Of a DNA stretch of 10,640 nt, positions 6,900 through 10,640 are shown in pieces; the first letter of the stretch is position 1; each line of letters opens with the position of its first letter. A program made the position numbers and the translations under genes. The notes below the pieces were generated by a model. That model worked only from the letters and a program-made list of their open reading frames with translations, was not told where the DNA came from and made no database searches. Origin of the DNA: Planctomycetaceae bacterium (GTDB lineage Bacteria; Planctomycetota; Planctomycetia; Pirellulales; UBA1268); the NCBI GenBank assembly GCA_018694455.1, contig JABHNP010000014.1, positions 1 through 10,640 of the forward strand. The letters are read 5' to 3'.

Positions 6900-7286
6900 A
6901 TGCATAGTCGATTCCGTCCTCACTCGTGGAAGAATAAGTTTCGTGATGCTCTACGGGGTCTCCAGCGTGCCCTGCGGACACAAAGTAGTTTTGCTGTTCA
7001 CCTGTTGATCGCGTGTATCGCCGTTGTAGCAGCGGCTCTACTCAGAGTGACTACGGTTGAATGGGGGCTTCTTATTGCTGCCATTGGCATGGTCATGGTC
7101 GCAGAGATACTCAACACAGCGATCGAGTCATTGGCGCGAGCGGTCGATACGCAGTTTCATCCTCGATTACGAGATGCATTAGATATTGCCAGTGCGGCGG
7201 TTCTTATTGCAGCAGGAACCGCAGTTTTCATTGGACTATGTATCTTTCTACCACCACTCTACCGACTTTGCTTTAGCGTTATGTAG
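6900..7286 (+). CDS. dgkA: DgkA-family membrane lipid kinase (diacylglycerol/undecaprenol kinase)
   Basis: Small integral membrane kinase of 128 residues from the prokaryotic DgkA family, which phosphorylates diacylglycerol or undecaprenol at the inner face of the membrane. Three hydrophobic helices are visible at about 31-50, 54-79 and 93-118, after an amphipathic N-terminus (FRDALRGLQRAL). The signature EILNTAIE (69-76) supplies Glu69, Asn72 and Glu76 at the same numbers as in E. coli DgkA, and Asp95 is present in ALDIASAAV. Two positions important in E. coli differ: residue 28 is Gln rather than Glu and residue 94 is Leu rather than Lys. The start has AAGGG about eight bases upstream. It probably shares a transcript with ahpC. 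It ends 6 bp from the convergent propeller gene, so any terminator must lie inside that coding sequence. Lipid substrate is undetermined. Confidence 0.85.
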   Translation: MHSRFRPHSWKNKFRDALRGLQRALRTQSSFAVHLLIACIAVVAAALLRVTTVEWGLLIAAIGMVMVAEILNTAIESLARAVDTQFHPRLRDALDIASAAVLIAAGTAVFIGLCIFLPPLYRLCFSVM

Positions 7287-7292
7287 AGTGGA

Positions 7293-8585
7293 CTATTTTC
7301 GAATGTCATAGCAGAAGATGTTGTCCCCGTCCCGCAGGTACAGCAACCCATCTACAATAACCGGGTGTGCCCAGCACGGTCGATCACCACTGTCAGGTAT
7401 TTGGAAATACGAGACTTCTTCAAAAGCAGTCGGATCAGCTTTGACTAGAGCAAGAATCCCATTTTGGTATTGGATATAAAGGTGTCCGTCGGCAGCAACA
7501 ATGGCTGCTGATTTCTGTCCGCCAACGGTACTGCGGTTCTTCCACACCACATCGCCTGTCATGAGTTCGGCACAAATAATAATTGGTTGGTCATCAGCAC
7601 ACCCGTAGAGGTGATCGTCTATGAGCACAACTCCTCCGTGCTTATTTGCCAATTCTTTCTTGAGAGGAAAAATCACTTTTGATGTTATTGATTCTCCAGG
7701 GCCAGGGAGTTGTTGAATAAGAGCACCCCCTCTTTTATATCCAGCAACGAAATAAACGAGATCGTCTTTAATAATTGGTGTTGGAATAACAGCAGTTGTC
7801 TTTTCAATAGGAAATGTCCATAAGAGTCTGCCTGTTTCTGCATCAACAGCAAACGCTCCAGAGGCAGTTGTTTGTACATATATTTTTCGGTCTGCAACTT
7901 TGCTAATAACAATGGAGGCGTGACCGGCACCACGATCATCTGGAACAGTACATTTCCAAATGATCTCCCCATTTTTTCTGTTAAGAGCAACCATGGTGGT
8001 TTGGCTTCCACCTGGCGTACACACAAGTGTGTCGCCATCGATGAGCACAGATTCGCTGTATCCCCAATTATCACCTTTGTCACCACCAAATGTGGCTTTT
8101 AGATCAATCGCTTTTCCGAAATCTCCGGTCTCAGCATCACAGCCAATGAGTGTGCCATGCGGTGTGATGACGTACACGATACCGTCGGCAATGGTTGGCG
8201 TACTTCGGGAACCCTGCCAGTCGTCTTTTCCGTTGTTCCAGGCTTCACCGGTTCTTGTATGCCAGATCGGCTTTCCGGTGGTGCGGTCGAAACACGAAAG
8301 ATATTCATCAGCATCTGAGGCAGTCGATGGTCCGTCACCCAGTGTAAAAATTCTATCACCCACAAGGGCAAGACTGGCATAACCACGGCCTGCACCCTTT
8401 GATCGCCATACAAGCTTGGGGCCGTCTTCAGGCCATGCTTTCAGTAAATCAGTGTCCGGCGCAATGCCAGTGCGATCACTACCACGAAACGTTGGCCAAT
8501 CAGTTGCCTTGGCATTCTGCACAATTACCAAGCAAAAAGAAATAATCAGAAAGCTATATTGAAAATTACTCAGAAGGGACCGCAT
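7293..8585 (-). CDS. Secreted PQQ-type beta-propeller repeat protein
   Basis: A 430-residue exported protein. I chose ATG 8585, which has a GGAG Shine-Dalgarno about ten bases upstream and is followed directly by a signal peptide: MRS, a hydrophobic run to about residue 22, then NAKA-TDW as the likely cleavage site near residue 27. The longer frame up to 8675 would bury the signal peptide. The mature protein opens with WPTFRGSDRTGIAP, common in planctomycete quinoprotein-like/BamB-like propellers. Blade motifs of the form D..TG...W recur: FDRTTGKPIWHTRTGE, LNRKNGEIIWKCTV, VDAETGRLLWTFPI and AELMTGDVVWKNRS, with degenerate blades between. I see no catalytic residues, lipobox or kinase domain, so a periplasmic scaffold or binding role is more likely than dehydrogenase activity. 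The true function is unknown. It is the next gene downstream of the RND transporter on the same strand, after 267 bp. Confidence 0.85.
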   Translation of the reverse strand: MRSLLSNFQYSFLIISFCLVIVQNAKATDWPTFRGSDRTGIAPDTDLLKAWPEDGPKLVWRSKGAGRGYASLALVGDRIFTLGDGPSTASDADEYLSCFDRTTGKPIWHTRTGEAWNNGKDDWQGSRSTPTIADGIVYVITPHGTLIGCDAETGDFGKAIDLKATFGGDKGDNWGYSESVLIDGDTLVCTPGGSQTTMVALNRKNGEIIWKCTVPDDRGAGHASIVISKVADRKIYVQTTASGAFAVDAETGRLLWTFPIEKTTAVIPTPIIKDDLVYFVAGYKRGGALIQQLPGPGESITSKVIFPLKKELANKHGGVVLIDDHLYGCADDQPIIICAELMTGDVVWKNRSTVGGQKSAAIVAADGHLYIQYQNGILALVKADPTAFEEVSYFQIPDSGDRPCWAHPVIVDGLLYLRDGDNIFCYDIRK

Positions 8586-8852
8586 GGAATTTTCTCCAGA
8601 GAAGTTTGCCGAGGCTGCGTGCACCGGCAGTTCGTCTTTGTAGTATGACAATTCTTGGCCTGTTCTACCACTCACTTAGGACGTTGATGCGATGAAATCC
8701 AAGAACCATGGACACAGGATACCCCATTCACCAACCTTCATATCAGTGTGTACAAAATCATGTATTGAGTGTGACCAATTTTATGAGTGGCATTCGTAAA
8801 AGAAGAGTTTTTGAAAAACGAACAAAAGTGATCAAAACTCCAAAACTTATAT
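8586..8852. other. Intergenic gap between RND transporter and propeller gene
   Basis: This 267-bp A+T-rich stretch separates two minus-strand genes. I see no convincing gene, RNA or promoter in it. The only structure is GTTTTTGAAAAAC at 8807-8819, a perfect but A/T-only hairpin followed by a T-rich tract in the minus direction. It could be a poor terminator for the RND gene. The region next to 8585 carries the GGAG ribosome-binding site of the propeller gene. Confidence 0.5.
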
Positions 8853-10640
8853 TTACGACGCAACGGCTTCTTCTTTGGGCGGTTTTCGGCTAAACCACAT
8901 AACAACGGAGTAGAAGACTGGTGTAAAGAAAATACCGAAGACAGTAACACCAAGCATGCCGGAAAAAACTGCAGTACCAAGGGCTACACGCATCTCAGCA
9001 CCTGCACCTCGGCCAATGAGTAGGGGCACAACACCAAGAATAAAAGCAAGAGATGTCATCAGGATTGGTCGCAGTCGCTGAGTCGCGGCTTCAAGAATTG
9101 CCTGGATGCGTGGAAGGCCATCGGCTTCACGCTGCTTGGCGAACTCTACAATCAAAATGGCGTTTTTAGCTGCCAGCCCAACAAGAACAAGAAGCCCAAT
9201 TTGAGTGAAAATATTATTGTCACTGCCGGCAATCCAGACACCTGCTATGGCTGCCAGCAGACACATCGGTACGATCAAAATAACAGCGAGTGGTAACAGC
9301 CAGCTCTCATACTGAGCAGCAAGTACAAGAAATACAAAAAGAGTTCCCATTGCAAAAACAAAACTCGCAGTGTTACCAGCAAGTATTTGTTGAAGAGACA
9401 AATCGGTCCATTCAAAGTCAATGCCCGGAGGAAGCAGTCCTTGTCCGTCAGGAGGTTTTGCTGCGAGTGTTTGAACCAGTGCAATGGCATCACCAGAACT
9501 TGTGCCAGGCAGTGTCGATCCAGAGAGATCAGCAGATGGTGCAAGGTTGTATCGTGTGACAACCGCAGGACCGCTGGTATCTTCGACGGTCAGGAGTGTT
9601 GCCAGTGGTACCATTTCTCTTTCAGCATTTCGAACTTCAAGTCTGCCGATGTCTTCCGGACGCATTCGGAAAGGAGTATCAGCCTGTGCCATGACCTGCC
9701 AGTTTCGGCCAAAGGCGGTAAAGTCATTCACGTAAGCACTGCCGAGATACACCTGCAGTGTCTGATGAATAGACTCTATTGATACACCGGCTGCTTTTGC
9801 CTTTGTACGATCAATGTTGATGAAAAGTTGAGGCTGATTTGCCTTAAAGGTTGAGAACAGTCCAACAAGTCCTGGCTGCGCAGTAAGCGCATCAGCTAAG
9901 CCAGCTGTCGATTGCTCGAGTTCAGTTGCTCCGTGTCCGGTGCGATCGACAACTTGAAGCTTAAAACCACCCGTATTTCCAAGACCATCAATTGGTGGTG
10001 CATTGAAGACGACACAGCGTGCTTCACGTACACGATGAAATGCTGTTCGCAATGTTTTTGCTATTTCAAAAGATGATTGTTCTGGACTGATAACTCGAGT
10101 CGCAAATGGATCAAGAATAATAAACATGCCACCAGCATTCGAAAGGCTCACGCTTGATAATAAGGAATAGCCTGAGACAGATATTGTGTGGGCAACACCG
10201 GGTGTCTCCCCAGCAATCTTTTCCAGTTCATGAATGACACGAGCTGTTCTCTCATGACTTGCTCCTTCGGGGAGCACTGCATTGACAAGAAGATACCCCT
10301 TGTCTTGTTCTGGAATGAAGCCCACAGGGACTGTATTAAATCCAAAATACGTGAGACCCATCAGGGCAACATAAATCCCCACCATCACAATGCCAATTCT
10401 TAAAAGAACGCCAACAACTGCTCCATAAACTCCGGTTGTGACATCAAAGAAGAGATTGAAAAGTTTAAAAACCCACGCGAGAAACATGTTGAAGATGGGT
10501 GTGATAAAAAATCCACCAGCAAATCCAGCTCCAAACACACTGAGCCTGACAGCCCACATAGAGAAAGCAGACGTAGGTCCGTCAGCAATACCTATCCAGA
10601 CAAGAGCAAAGTCTTCAGCAACCCAGAGTGCCAAAAGGCC
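8853..10640 (-). CDS. RND multidrug efflux transporter of the HAE1/AcrB type, C-terminal 595 residues (runs off right edge)
   Basis: Proton-driven inner-membrane pump subunit that works with a periplasmic adaptor and an outer-membrane channel. The visible part starts after TM6 and holds TM7 (LLRIGIVMVGIYVALMGLTY), the second large periplasmic loop (from FIPEQDKGYLLVNAVLPEGA through RPEDIGRLEVRNAE and LATLLTVEDTSGPAVVTRYN), and the TM8-TM12 block. That block includes LFVFLVLAAQYESWLLPLAV, DNNIFTQIGLLVLVGLAAKN (Lys of AAKNAIL at 9165-9167, the relay lysine of AcrB TM10), RLRPILMTSLAFILGVVPL and FFTPVFY. The C-terminus is short (PPKEEAVAS). No start codon is in the window; the leftmost residues are internal. 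About 66 residues before TM7, including two hydrophobic stretches, are longer than the matching AcrB linker. Substrate and partner genes are not visible. Confidence 0.93.
   Translation of the reverse strand, partial: GLLALWVAEDFALVWIGIADGPTSAFSMWAVRLSVFGAGFAGGFFITPIFNMFLAWVFKLFNLFFDVTTGVYGAVVGVLLRIGIVMVGIYVALMGLTYFGFNTVPVGFIPEQDKGYLLVNAVLPEGASHERTARVIHELEKIAGETPGVAHTISVSGYSLLSSVSLSNAGGMFIILDPFATRVISPEQSSFEIAKTLRTAFHRVREARCVVFNAPPIDGLGNTGGFKLQVVDRTGHGATELEQSTAGLADALTAQPGLVGLFSTFKANQPQLFINIDRTKAKAAGVSIESIHQTLQVYLGSAYVNDFTAFGRNWQVMAQADTPFRMRPEDIGRLEVRNAEREMVPLATLLTVEDTSGPAVVTRYNLAPSADLSGSTLPGTSSGDAIALVQTLAAKPPDGQGLLPPGIDFEWTDLSLQQILAGNTASFVFAMGTLFVFLVLAAQYESWLLPLAVILIVPMCLLAAIAGVWIAGSDNNIFTQIGLLVLVGLAAKNAILIVEFAKQREADGLPRIQAILEAATQRLRPILMTSLAFILGVVPLLIGRGAGAEMRVALGTAVFSGMLGVTVFGIFFTPVFYSVVMWFSRKPPKEEAVAS

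Noticed and set aside
7960..8382. Plus-strand 140-codon open frame
   Set aside because: It is antisense to the beta-propeller gene, has no ribosome-binding site noted and no recognisable motif.
8807..8819. GTTTTTGAAAAAC hairpin as a terminator
   Set aside because: It is perfect but made almost only of A/T pairs with a one-base loop, so it is too weak to call as an intrinsic terminator.
8738..8980. Minus-strand 80-codon open frame overlapping the 3' end of the RND gene
   Set aside because: It is out of frame with the RND gene, low in complexity and has no recognisable product.

Overview
The window reads as bacterial chromosome from a planctomycete-like organism of moderate G+C. The strongest taxonomic hint is the secreted PQQ-type beta-propeller protein, whose mature N-terminus carries a WPTFRG...RTG motif typical of Planctomycetota and relatives. 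The DgkA variant and the RND pump with extra hydrophobic sequence before TM7 point the same way. This assignment rests on remembered family patterns, not on a search. All eight internal reading frames look intact, and no IS element, CRISPR array, tRNA, rRNA or phage gene was seen.

Layout. Positions 1-1835 (minus strand) hold a ferrous-iron uptake operon: feoA, then feoB running off the left edge. A candidate promoter and a perfect palindrome lie just upstream, shared with the divergent bioD gene (2012-2713, plus), which encodes dethiobiotin synthetase. Positions 2775-6154 (minus) hold a sugar-phosphate/alpha-glucan pair: a galT-family nucleotidylyltransferase followed by a GH57 4-alpha-glucanotransferase/alpha-amylase. 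The 206-bp gap between them holds short tandem repeats, one of which has copied the 3' end and stop codon of galT. Positions 6326-7286 (plus) hold an AhpC-type peroxiredoxin with a C-terminal CxC motif, then a small DgkA-family membrane kinase, probably one transcript. Converging on these from the right are the beta-propeller protein (7293-8585, minus) and the C-terminal 595 residues of an RND efflux transporter (8853 to the right edge, minus).

How the genes fit together. FeoA/FeoB import Fe2+ and are plausibly controlled by the upstream palindrome. The peroxiredoxin would remove peroxides that react with iron, but no shared regulation is visible. The GH57 enzyme and the GalT-family enzyme together suggest intracellular glycogen or maltodextrin handling. 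BioD, DgkA, the propeller protein and the RND pump look like independent functions.

I found no convincing undescribed multi-gene system. The points most worth a second look are changed catalytic or nucleotide-binding positions in otherwise intact enzymes (FeoB G4, DgkA 28 and 94), the feo operator, the uncertain substrate of the GalT-family enzyme, and the in-frame triplicated galT stop region.
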